A DNA stretch of 5,665 nucleotides from Pseudofrankia asymbiotica (GTDB lineage Bacteria > Actinomycetota > Actinomycetes > Frankiales > Frankiaceae). Position numbers and translations under genes: made by a program. Positions 1 through 5,505 of this stretch are shown piece by piece (positions within the stretch are counted from its first letter, which is position 1; each line of letters opens with the position of its first letter). The stretch is from contig NZ_MOMC01000065.1 in the NCBI RefSeq assembly GCF_001983105.1, forward strand, positions 1 through 5,665, in the 5' to 3' direction. Under the pieces are notes generated by a model that was not told the DNA's origin, did no database searches, and worked only from the letters and a program-made list of their open reading frames with translations.

Positions 1-30
1 TGGCCCTGGTTCTGCTGGCCCTGGTTCTGC
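1..30. repeat. 15-bp tandem repeat, two exact copies, in the protease gene
   Basis: The unit tggccctggttctgc occurs twice head to tail (1-15, 16-30) and may continue outside the window. The period is a multiple of three, so the reading frame is kept. On the minus strand it encodes a repeating Q-N-Q-G-Q stretch (residues about 184-193 of the protease), in the loop between the GLNR strand and the expected catalytic-serine region. Confidence 0.9.
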
Positions 31-581
31 TGGGTGCTGATCGGGAGCGTCCGGTTGAGTCCGGAGATGACCCCGACGGTGACGCTGTTCTCGAATCCCA
101 GGGGACTGCCGATCGCGATGGCCAGGCCGCCTACCTCCGGCAGGTTTCTCTGGAACGTGGCCGCCGGCAGGTTGTGCCTGTCGACGGTGACCACGGCGAT
201 GTCGCTGACGGCGTCCGACGCTCGCACCTGTCCCGGAATCCGCTGTCCGTCGGCGAACGCGACCGTGACCTTCTTGTCGGAAGCCTCCCGGGTGACGTGC
301 TCGTTCGTGATGATGGTCCCGTCCCGCTTGTAGACCACACCGCTCCCGAGGTGCTCACCGATCAGGATCGTCACGACGGACGGTTCGGCCTTCCGAACGA
401 TCCCGGGCACCTCGGGAAGTCCGGCGGCGGCCGCGGTGGAGGCCGTCGTCCCCCGGTCAACGCTCGATGCCCTCGCGCCGGTCCCGGGGATGAAGAAGAA
501 CATGGGGGCGGCGATTGCGACAATTGCGGCCAGGACGGCGACCGGCGACCGGGCGCGCGCCGGAATGTCCGTAGTTGTCAT
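1..581 (-). CDS. Trypsin-like (HtrA/S1C) serine protease, N-terminal part, cut by window edge
   Basis: Translating the minus strand from the ATG at 581-579 gives 193 uninterrupted codons running off the left edge. Residues 1-12 are polar or basic, about 13-32 form one hydrophobic segment (VAVLAAIVAIAAPMFFFI), and 33-55 are a flexible linker, so this is probably a membrane-anchored extracytoplasmic protease. The fold follows the HtrA/DegP pattern: LGSGVV (78-83), then ITNEHV with the catalytic His95, SDIAVV with the catalytic Asp127, and IAIGSPLGFENSVTVGVISGLNR (about 155-177). The catalytic serine (GNSGG) would lie beyond the edge and cannot be checked. Just after ISGLNR the chain enters a Q/N/G-rich repeat. 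GGAGG at 591-587 lies 5 bases before the ATG and supports the start. The gene lies 73 bases downstream of the permease on the same strand, with a hairpin between. HtrA proteins usually degrade misfolded envelope proteins; that role here is inferred. Confidence 0.85.
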   Translation of the reverse strand, partial: MTTTDIPARARSPVAVLAAIVAIAAPMFFFIPGTGARASSVDRGTTASTAAAAGLPEVPGIVRKAEPSVVTILIGEHLGSGVVYKRDGTIITNEHVTREASDKKVTVAFADGQRIPGQVRASDAVSDIAVVTVDRHNLPAATFQRNLPEVGGLAIAIGSPLGFENSVTVGVISGLNRTLPISTQQNQGQQNQG

Positions 582-621
582 ATTCGCCTCCACATCTGTC
601 GCGCTTCTTTGGCCTGCCGCC

Positions 622-643
622 GGGGATACCCGTACCGGGCCCC
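622..643 (-). terminator. GC-rich hairpin between permease and protease genes
   Basis: On the minus strand the order is GGGG CCCG gta CGGG tat CCCC: an 8-bp G/C stem with a 3-base loop and a 3-base bulge. It begins 11 bases after the permease stop codon. No T-run follows, so it is not a classical intrinsic terminator, though actinobacterial terminators often lack one. It could end the transporter operon, partly attenuate read-through into the protease gene, or stabilise the upstream mRNA. Confidence 0.4.
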
Positions 644-654
644 AGGAAGCCGGC

Positions 655-1962
655 TCAGCTGGCGAGTGCGAAGTAGCGCAACCATAGGTATCCAGCGGAC
701 AGGGTGATGGTGACGGCGGTGACGACGAGGCCGTACTTGGTGAACTGCCAGAACGAGATGGGCTGACGGTTGCGTTCCGCGATACCGAGGACCACGACGT
801 TGGCGGAGGCGCCGATCGCGGTGGCGTTGCCGCCGAGGTCGGCGCCCAGGGCGAGCGCCCACCACAGGACGTGATGGCCTTCGGCACCGCCGCCCATGTC
901 CTTCACGAGGTCGGCGGTGATCGGCGCCATCGTGGCGACGTACGGAATGTTGTCGACGACGGCTGAGAGGACCGCGGACCCGAACAACAGCAGCATCGTC
1001 GCGCCGAGTTCGCGGCCGCCGGTCGCGCTGGCAAGCGAGGTGGAGAGCTCGCCGATGATCCCGGTCTCGATCAGTGCGCCGACCATGATGAACAGGCCGG
1101 CGAAGAAGGCGAGCGTGGGCCATTCCACCTCGGCCAGCACCTGCCGGGTCTCGACCTTGGAGACCGCGACGAGCAGGCCGGCTCCGAGCAGGGCCACCAC
1201 ACTGGGCGCGAGGCGCAGGACCGGGTGCAGGACGAACCCGGCGACGACCAGGGTGAGCACGGCGAGGCCCAGGACGAGCAGCCTCGGGTCGCGGATGGCC
1301 TCGCGCTCCTCCAGGTCCATGATCTCACTCGTGAGGTTCTCGTCGTAGACGAACTCGCCGCGGAACATGATCCGGCACAGGCCAAGGAGGACGACGGTCA
1401 GAACGGCGGCGATCGGGAGTGTGTGGGCGAGGAAGTCGTTGAAGCTCAGCCCGGCCCGGCTGGCGATGATGATGTTCGGTGGATCTCCGACGAGAGTGGC
1501 GGTACCGCCGACGTTGGCGGCGAGCACCTCGGCGATGAGAAACGGTGCCGCGCGCAGCGCGAGGCGTTCACATACCAGCAGCGTCACCGGAGCGACGAGG
1601 AGCACGGTGGTGACGTTGTCCAGCAGTGCCGAGGCGACCGCCGTGATCACCACCAGCATCGCCATCACCCGGAACGGTCTGCCGCGAGCACGTTTCACCG
1701 ACCAGATGGCCAGGTACTCGAAGACGCCGGTCTGCCGCAGCACCCCGACGATAATCATCATGCCGAGCAGCAGGAAGATGACGTTCCAGTCGATGCCTGT
1801 GTGCTCGTCGTAGAACGCGGCCTTGTCGTCGGTCGCGCTGATCGCGAGCATCGCCGCGGCGCCAGCCAGCGCGGCGGCCGTGCGGTGGACCCGCTCGCTG
1901 ATGATCAGGACGTAGGTGGCGGCGAAGACGATGACGGCCGCCCAGCTGTGCCAGCCGCTCAT
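655..1962 (-). CDS. ArsB/NhaD-type (ion transporter superfamily) permease
   Basis: This 435-residue membrane protein has about 11-12 hydrophobic segments in two homologous halves, the layout of the ArsB/NhaD/SLC13 (ion transporter) superfamily. The family hallmarks occur once per half: LLDNVTTVLLVAPV (113-126) and GGTATLVGDPPNIIIA (152-167) in the first, VVDNIPYVATMAPI (335-348) and GGNATAIGASANVVV (377-391) in the second. The paired DN-(I/V)-(T/P) and GG-x-AT motifs form the substrate and ion site in relatives. A cytoplasmic acidic/basic loop (about 202-227) joins the halves. Length is normal for the family. The substrate cannot be told: relatives move arsenite, Na+/H+ or dicarboxylates, and no ars regulator or reductase is nearby. 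The ATG start overlaps the CBS gene stop in an ATGA, with a weak GAGG just upstream, so translational coupling with the CBS protein is likely. Confidence 0.9.
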   Translation of the reverse strand: MSGWHSWAAVIVFAATYVLIISERVHRTAAALAGAAAMLAISATDDKAAFYDEHTGIDWNVIFLLLGMMIIVGVLRQTGVFEYLAIWSVKRARGRPFRVMAMLVVITAVASALLDNVTTVLLVAPVTLLVCERLALRAAPFLIAEVLAANVGGTATLVGDPPNIIIASRAGLSFNDFLAHTLPIAAVLTVVLLGLCRIMFRGEFVYDENLTSEIMDLEEREAIRDPRLLVLGLAVLTLVVAGFVLHPVLRLAPSVVALLGAGLLVAVSKVETRQVLAEVEWPTLAFFAGLFIMVGALIETGIIGELSTSLASATGGRELGATMLLLFGSAVLSAVVDNIPYVATMAPITADLVKDMGGGAEGHHVLWWALALGADLGGNATAIGASANVVVLGIAERNRQPISFWQFTKYGLVVTAVTITLSAGYLWLRYFALAS

Positions 1963-2417
1963 CGCGCCTCGAGCAGACGGTCCAGCAGACCTGCCGCGGT
2001 GATCACGCCGAGGGTACGGGAGCCGGCCGCGTCCCGCTCGACGACCGCGACGAGCGGGCTCGCCTCCCGGGCCATCAGGGCCGCGACCTCGAGGGCCGTG
2101 TCGTCTGGCGCGGCGATCGGCGGAACGCGCCGTTCCTTTGGCAGGCAGTCACGCACCGAACGCCCGGCGAGCGCCGCGCACAGCCGGTCGGCGTGCCGCT
2201 CGTCGACGACCGCGGCCAGAGCCGGGTCCTCGATCACATAGGGGGGCACGAGCATCTTGACCAGCCGGGAGGCGGGCAGCACCGCGTGCGGCACACCGTC
2301 GTCGTCCAGCACCAGCAGTCCGGGCAGCCGCTGCTCGCTTAGGAGACGAGCCGCGTCCAGGGCATCGCTGTCCAGCGTCACCGACGTGTAGGGAACGGCC
2401 AGGTCACGTGCTCGCAC
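1959..2417 (-). CDS. Small stand-alone two-CBS-domain protein, likely regulator of the adjacent transporters
   Basis: With the GTG start at 2417-2415 the product is 152 residues. There are two CBS-like units: about 1-57 (RDLAV, TLDSDALDAARLLSEQRLPGLLVLDDDG, VLPASRLVK) and about 87-150 (SVRDCLPK, APDDTALEVAALMAREASPLVAVVE, LGVITAAGLLDRLL). They are joined by an Ala/Leu-rich linker (61-86). CBS pairs usually bind adenine nucleotides and gate a partner protein. There is no signal peptide or membrane segment, so it is cytoplasmic. The frame is open further upstream to an ATG at 2495, but the GTG is preferred: GAGGAGG lies 6 bases before it, the CBS homology begins right there, and the residues added by the longer start are a basic run antisense-like to the antiporter tail. 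It overlaps the antiporter by 14 bases and the permease by 4. Regulation of one or both transporters is inferred from this context. Confidence 0.85.
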   Translation of the reverse strand: MRARDLAVPYTSVTLDSDALDAARLLSEQRLPGLLVLDDDGVPHAVLPASRLVKMLVPPYVIEDPALAAVVDERHADRLCAALAGRSVRDCLPKERRVPPIAAPDDTALEVAALMAREASPLVAVVERDAAGSRTLGVITAAGLLDRLLEAR

Positions 2418-3753
2418 TGTCGGCCTCCTCGCCTTGTACGGCCGCCGGCAGGCGGCGGCCCTCACCCCCGAGCTCGTAGCCGCTCGGGCGTTCAATACCG
2501 GAAGGGACCTCTGACGCCATCGCGGACGGGGTTTTCCCGTGCTCGTCGTCCGGAACGCCGACGAGGTCCTCGACGTCGAACATGCGCGCGATGGGAACGT
2601 CGGTGCTGCTGTGCGCCACGATCGAGAACGCGATGCACACCGCGATCAGCGTGTAGGCCGCGTGGCCCTGCGGAATTCCGGACTCGAGCACCAGCAGTCC
2701 GTAGACCACCGACGCGAATCCCTTCGGCCCGAACCAGGCCGCGGTCAGCTTCTCCCGCCTGCCGAAACGGCTGCCGGCCAGCGAGATGAGCAGCGACGCC
2801 GGCCGTATCAGCACGATCGCCAGCACCACCGCCACGTATCCGCCCAGGGAAAGATCGCCGAACAGGCTCGGGGTCAGCAACGCTCCGAACACCAGCAGCG
2901 CCGCGAACTTGCTCAGCTCCGCGAACGCCTCCCCCAGCGGCTCGAAGGCGCGCTTCGGCTCCGGCGACACCGATGCGAACACCGCACCCGCGGAGAACGC
3001 GGCCAGGTAGGGATTCGCGTGTGTGAGATGGCACGTCGCGTACAGGATCACCCCCACCGCCAGCGCCAGCAGCGGCTGCAGCTTCGGCTCCGCGCCGAGC
3101 AGCCGGAACCGCACCAGCCAGGCGACGACCAGCGGCATCGCGATCCCCAGCGCCAGCCCGCTGACCAACTCCAGGGCGATCGTCGTCAACGACTCCCCGG
3201 CCGCCTCGGAGGTTGGGCCCGCGGCCGCGATCAGCAGCAGCACGACCGGCAGCGCGAGCCCGTCGTTCAGGCCGCTCTCCACATTCAGCAGCTGCCGCAA
3301 CCGGGCCGGCACCTCCCTGCGCCCCACGATCGCGGAGGCGAACACCGGATCGGTCGGGGCCAGGACCGCGCCGACCAGGAACGACGTCGTCCAGTCCAGA
3401 CCCACCAGCAGGTGAGTCAGGACCGCCATGCCCGCGAAAGCCAGCGGCATGCCCAGCCCCAGCGCCCGCGCCGGGTTCCACCACGCCCCGCGCAGAGCCG
3501 GGAACGAGACATGCATGCCGTCGGTGAACAGCACGACGAACAGCGCCAGATCCGCCGTCACACCGACGATCTCGCTGCCAGATGCGATGTGCACGAGGCC
3601 CAGGCAGCCGTCGCCGACCAGCGCGCCACCGAGGAGAAAAAGGAAGGAGGTCGACAGCACCGACCGCGCCGCCAGACCCGACAGCAACACCGCGACGAAC
3701 AGCGCAACCCCGAAAACCACCACCAGCACCACGGCAGCCACTCCGATCGACAA
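2404..3753 (-). CDS. CPA1-type Na+(K+)/H+ antiporter
   Basis: The 449-residue protein has about 12-13 hydrophobic segments between 1 and 385, then a charged cytoplasmic tail (about 393-449). Antiporter motifs are intact: LAPTDPVFAS (131-140) in the unwound helix, and ESGLNDG (159-165) with the adjacent Asn163-Asp164 pair typical of electroneutral CPA1 exchangers. GPKGFASVVYGL (342-353) matches the family's late Gly-Pro-Arg/Lys-Gly motif. It should exchange cytoplasmic Na+ or K+ for protons; ion preference cannot be read. The start is TTG at 3753-3751: an in-frame TAG (3762-3760) closes the frame just upstream, and a GAGGA lies about 9 bases before the TTG. A GTG four codons inside (3741) is the alternative. 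It is the first gene of the overlapping antiporter-CBS-permease set. The tail is variable and could be the CBS protein's docking site, which is speculation. Confidence 0.9.
   Translation of the reverse strand: MSIGVAAVVLVVVFGVALFVAVLLSGLAARSVLSTSFLFLLGGALVGDGCLGLVHIASGSEIVGVTADLALFVVLFTDGMHVSFPALRGAWWNPARALGLGMPLAFAGMAVLTHLLVGLDWTTSFLVGAVLAPTDPVFASAIVGRREVPARLRQLLNVESGLNDGLALPVVLLLIAAAGPTSEAAGESLTTIALELVSGLALGIAMPLVVAWLVRFRLLGAEPKLQPLLALAVGVILYATCHLTHANPYLAAFSAGAVFASVSPEPKRAFEPLGEAFAELSKFAALLVFGALLTPSLFGDLSLGGYVAVVLAIVLIRPASLLISLAGSRFGRREKLTAAWFGPKGFASVVYGLLVLESGIPQGHAAYTLIAVCIAFSIVAHSSTDVPIARMFDVEDLVGVPDDEHGKTPSAMASEVPSGIERPSGYELGGEGRRLPAAVQGEEADSAST
2424..2430 (-). promoter_or_regulatory. 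Ribosome binding site fixing the CBS gene start
   Basis: GAGGAGG on the minus strand lies 6 bases before the GTG at 2417-2415, inside the last codons of the antiporter gene. This near-perfect Shine-Dalgarno sequence decides between the GTG and the upstream in-frame ATG at 2495. Confidence 0.75.
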
Positions 3754-3838
3754 GGAGACCTATCCTCGTTCGCCGACCAGGCTTCCCGGCACACCGCTGC
3801 CAACCGTAGCAGCACCGGAGCGCACCGATCGACTTCTG

Positions 3839-3994
3839 TTCGCCCGCGGGCCTCGGGCGCGGCCGCTGCCCACGGTCGCGATCGGGGTCGGGGTCGTCGG
3901 CGGCCTGGTTGTCGGCATGGCATCCGTCGACTCAGGCTCGCTGATCATCGTGCTGTTGCTGGCGTCGTACCCGCGGATGCGCGCGTCGCGGCTG
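3839..3994 (+). pseudogene. Internal fragment of a TauE/SafE-type permease (gene remnant)
   Basis: On the plus strand this frame reads RPLPTVAIG (3860-3886), then VVGGLVVGMASVDSGSLIIV and LLLASYPRMRASRL, ending at 3994. This matches, from memory of the family, the start of the second half of actinobacterial TauE/SafE (sulfite exporter-like) permeases, usually GLVVGxTSVGSGSLIIVxLLLLYPRxxASRL followed by VGTDLVQAVPL. The glycine of SVGSGS is Asp here. After SRL similarity ends at once in AMAVVKATPEDQ, and I find no VGTDL-like continuation in any plus frame. The first membrane half and a credible start and RBS are also missing. Third positions are still mostly G/C, so decay looks recent or the piece was carried in by rearrangement. 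It fills most of the 282-base gap between antiporter and HTH-citrate synthase. A chance hydrophobic open frame is possible but less likely given the matching order of motifs. Confidence 0.55.
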
Positions 3995-3999
3995 GCGAT

Positions 4000-4020
4000 G
4001 GCGGTCGTGAAAGCGACGCC
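4000..4020 (-). terminator. Possible hairpin terminator of the HTH-citrate synthase gene
   Basis: The plus strand reads GGCG(G)TCG tgaaag CGACGCC: a 7-bp stem with one bulged base and a 6-base loop. It begins 15 bases beyond the citrate synthase stop codon. No T-tract follows on the minus strand, so it is only a candidate. Confidence 0.3.
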
Positions 4021-4026
4021 GGAGGA

Positions 4027-4043
4027 TCAGAAGGGTCAGAAGG
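4027..4043. repeat. 9-bp in-frame duplication giving tandem stop codons
   Basis: TCAGAAGG occurs at 4027-4034 and 4036-4043, a 9-base period. On the minus strand the HTH-citrate synthase therefore ends Phe-stop and, if read through, Pro-Phe-stop. The second TGA is three codons after the first. Confidence 0.7.
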
Positions 4044-5400
4044 CCGGACGGGGGCCGGTGTAGACATCGTGGGGGCGCAGTCGTAGGGCCGGTTCCTGGT
4101 ATTCCTCCAGGGCGTGCGCGATCCAGCCGGCGGTGCGGGCGACGGCGAAGATCACTTCTCCGGCCTCGGCGGGCATTCCGGTGAGCAGGGTGAACGCGGC
4201 CAGGGCGAGGTCGATGTTGGCGTGCGCCTCGCCGTTGCCTGCCGCGGCCCGCACCACCGCGTCGACGGCGGCCACGGTCTCGTCGGCCCCCGGGAGGCCG
4301 CGCGTCGATTCCAGCAGCGCCCGGGCCCGTGGATCACCGTCTGGATACTGACGTATGCCCACGCCGGGGATCGGTAGCCCGGACCGCAGGTGGTCGGAGA
4401 CGACCCCGATCGCGTTTCCGCTGGCCAGCACGTCCGTCAGCAGCCGGTAGGCGAGCCCGCTGGCGGCGCCGTGCAGCGGGCCGTCGAGCGCGCCGAGGCC
4501 CGCGGACACCACCGCGTAGGGGTTGGCCCGGGCCGACGCCGCGACCCGCGCCGCCGTCGTCGAGGCGGCCAGGCCGTGGTCGGCGAGCAGCACGAGCGCC
4601 TGCTCCAGGCAGGCGACGGCGTCCGCGCCGCCGGGACCGGGCGCGAGCCTGGGCCAGAGCCGCTGGGCGAGCGAACCGTCGGGCGGGGCGGCGGCGGGCC
4701 GGGTACCCAGCAGCGGCAACGACTCCACCATCACCGACATCACCGCGGCGCCTCTCGCGAGCACGTTCTCCCGGCGAAGGTCGAATCGCAGCGGGTCGGC
4801 GGAGGCGGCGACCGCGACGGCTACCCGCAGCCGATCGTTCAGCCGGACGTGCGCCGGCAGCGTCGCGCCGGTGCGCGTCACGGCGGCGACCACCTCCCCC
4901 GGCGCGCGCAGCTCGACGGCGCGCGCATCGTCAGGGCTCCCGTCAGGACCGTCGCCGGTGCCGCGACCGAGATTCCACAGCCAGCCGACCACCGCCTCGA
5001 AGCTCTGCCGCGTGGACAGCTCGACGGCGTCGCGCCCGCGGTAGAACAGCCGGCCGCGCTCGCTCAGCGTGATTCCGGTATGCGCGGTCAGCTGCTCCTC
5101 GGCCGGATCAGCGGGCCGCGGCCGGCCGCGCGAGCGCCGGCCGGCCAGGGTCTCGACCTGGCGGGCGTCGAAGGTGCTGCCGCGACCGCTCGGCGCCGGC
5201 TCGCTGGTCAGCAGGCCGCGGCTCGCGTAGGCGTACACCGTCTGCGTCTTCACGCCGAGGAGGTCGGCGACCTGCCGGGTCGTCAGCCGCTCATCGCCGC
5301 CATCGCCGCCATCGCCGCCATCGCCCGCGGCGTCGACCGCGGCGACCGCAGCGACGGCGCGCCCCAGGCCGCCCCTCGTGCGGGGGCGATCGTCCGCCAC
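4036..5400 (-). CDS. Helix-turn-helix/citrate synthase-fold fusion protein lacking one catalytic histidine
   Basis: 454 residues. Residues 1-37 are a low-complexity Ala/Gly/Asp leader; 38-88 are a MerR/excisionase-like HTH (LTTRQVADLLGVKTQTVYAYASRGLL, then a basic wing); about 100-454 are a citrate synthase fold. Fold landmarks: GITLSERGRLFYRGRDAVEL (109-128), LLADHGLAASTTAARV (271-286), GPLHG (307-311) with the first catalytic His310, NIDLA (395-399) with catalytic Asp397, IFAVARTAGWIAHALEE (417-433), and RPHDVYTG (442-449) with the substrate-binding Arg. The second catalytic His of GxGHxxYxxxDPR is missing: 346-358 read GVGIRQYPDGDPR with Ile349. Enzymatic citrate synthesis is therefore doubtful. 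GTG is chosen as start because GGGAGGAG lies 5 bases upstream (5413-5406). It is divergent from a canonical citrate synthase at 5538, so it may be a metabolite-sensing regulator of that gene. A methylcitrate or divergent acyl-CoA condensing enzyme remains possible. Confidence 0.85.
   Translation of the reverse strand: MADDRPRTRGGLGRAVAAVAAVDAAGDGGDGGDGGDERLTTRQVADLLGVKTQTVYAYASRGLLTSEPAPSGRGSTFDARQVETLAGRRSRGRPRPADPAEEQLTAHTGITLSERGRLFYRGRDAVELSTRQSFEAVVGWLWNLGRGTGDGPDGSPDDARAVELRAPGEVVAAVTRTGATLPAHVRLNDRLRVAVAVAASADPLRFDLRRENVLARGAAVMSVMVESLPLLGTRPAAAPPDGSLAQRLWPRLAPGPGGADAVACLEQALVLLADHGLAASTTAARVAASARANPYAVVSAGLGALDGPLHGAASGLAYRLLTDVLASGNAIGVVSDHLRSGLPIPGVGIRQYPDGDPRARALLESTRGLPGADETVAAVDAVVRAAAGNGEAHANIDLALAAFTLLTGMPAEAGEVIFAVARTAGWIAHALEEYQEPALRLRPHDVYTGPRPAF
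5293..5325. repeat. 9-bp tandem repeat, 3.7 copies, encoding Gly-Asp-Gly linker
   Basis: atcgccgcc repeats at 5293, 5302 and 5311, with a partial fourth copy to 5325. On the minus strand it encodes GDGGDGGDGGD (residues 26-36), an acidic flexible leader immediately before the helix-turn-helix. The 9-base period allows copy-number change without a frameshift. Confidence 0.9.
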
Positions 5401-5405
5401 GCCGT

Positions 5406-5413
5406 CTCCTCCC
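5406..5413 (-). promoter_or_regulatory. Ribosome binding site fixing the GTG start of the HTH-citrate synthase
   Basis: GGGAGGAG on the minus strand, 5 bases before the GTG at 5400-5398. It shows that the low-complexity leader is translated and that translation does not begin later at the HTH. Confidence 0.75.
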
Positions 5414-5425
5414 TTGACGCTCCAT

Positions 5426-5458
5426 CACCTCGGAACCACCTTGGAATCGCCTCGGACG
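5426..5458. repeat. Three 11-bp direct repeats upstream of the HTH-citrate synthase
   Basis: CACCTCGGAAC (5426), CACCTTGGAAT (5437) and CGCCTCGGACG (5448) follow each other at exactly 11-base steps, about one helical turn. They lie in non-coding DNA between the HTH-citrate synthase RBS and its candidate promoter, so they would fall in its mRNA leader. They look like a multi-subunit protein binding site on one face of the helix. Which protein binds is unknown. Confidence 0.6.
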
Positions 5459-5472
5459 TCTCCCAAGTCACG

Positions 5473-5503
5473 TTGACTGTAATCAACGTTGACAACGTAT
5501 ATC
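5473..5503 (+). promoter_or_regulatory. Candidate promoter of the canonical citrate synthase, long 19-bp spacer
   Basis: TTGACT (5473-5478) and TATATC (5498-5503) are separated by 19 bases, longer than the usual 17 but typical of MerR-activated promoters. The palindrome TCAACGTTGA sits at the spacer centre. An alternative is TTGACA (5489-5494) with CAGAGT (5512-5517) at 17 bases, whose transcript would start very close to the RBS at 5525-5530. Confidence 0.35.
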
Positions 5504-5505
5504 AA
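5476..5505 (-). promoter_or_regulatory. Candidate promoter of the HTH-citrate synthase
   Basis: On the minus strand TTGATA (5505-5500) and TACAGT (5481-5476) are 18 bases apart, fitting actinobacterial TTGAnn/TAnnnT promoters. The spacer contains the same palindrome as the plus-strand promoter. The predicted start near 5469 gives a leader of about 70 bases containing the three 11-bp repeats. Confidence 0.4.

Noticed and set aside
342..353. Lys instead of Arg in the antiporter GPKG motif (residue numbers 342-353)
   Set aside because: I believe GPKG occurs in a subset of actinobacterial CPA1 proteins, so it is not treated as a lost key residue.
1225..2241. Long plus-strand open frame opposite permease and CBS genes
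   Set aside because: Low-complexity Asp/Gly/Arg/His composition, no motif, and spans two well-supported genes on the other strand.
2492..3484. Minus-strand 330-codon open frame in another frame of the antiporter
   Set aside because: Gly/Arg/Ala-rich out-of-frame translation without membrane segments or motifs.
3754..3860. Promoter for the antiporter operon
   Set aside because: TTGGCA (3803-3798) and TACGGT (3808-3803) occur on the minus strand, but neither has a credible partner element at proper spacing.
3760..3948. Small minus-strand open frame (62 codons) in frame with and just upstream of the antiporter
   Set aside because: Pro/Arg/Thr-rich, no clear RBS, antisense to the TauE/SafE-like fragment, and closed by a stop two codons before the antiporter TTG start.
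2539..4086. Long plus-strand open frame (515 codons) opposite the antiporter
   Set aside because: Composition is Arg/Gln/His-rich with no recognisable domain, as expected for the antisense of a GC-rich gene. The antiporter on the other strand has full family motifs.
5426..5458. PhoP (PHO box) identification of the 11-bp repeats
   Set aside because: Period fits, but the units lack the GTTCACC core beyond GTTC in one copy, so no regulator is named.
5283..5495. Minus-strand frame starting MSTLITVNVTWE and ending in repeated MAA
   Set aside because: It runs through the operator region and reads the 9-bp repeat in a different frame; no family features.
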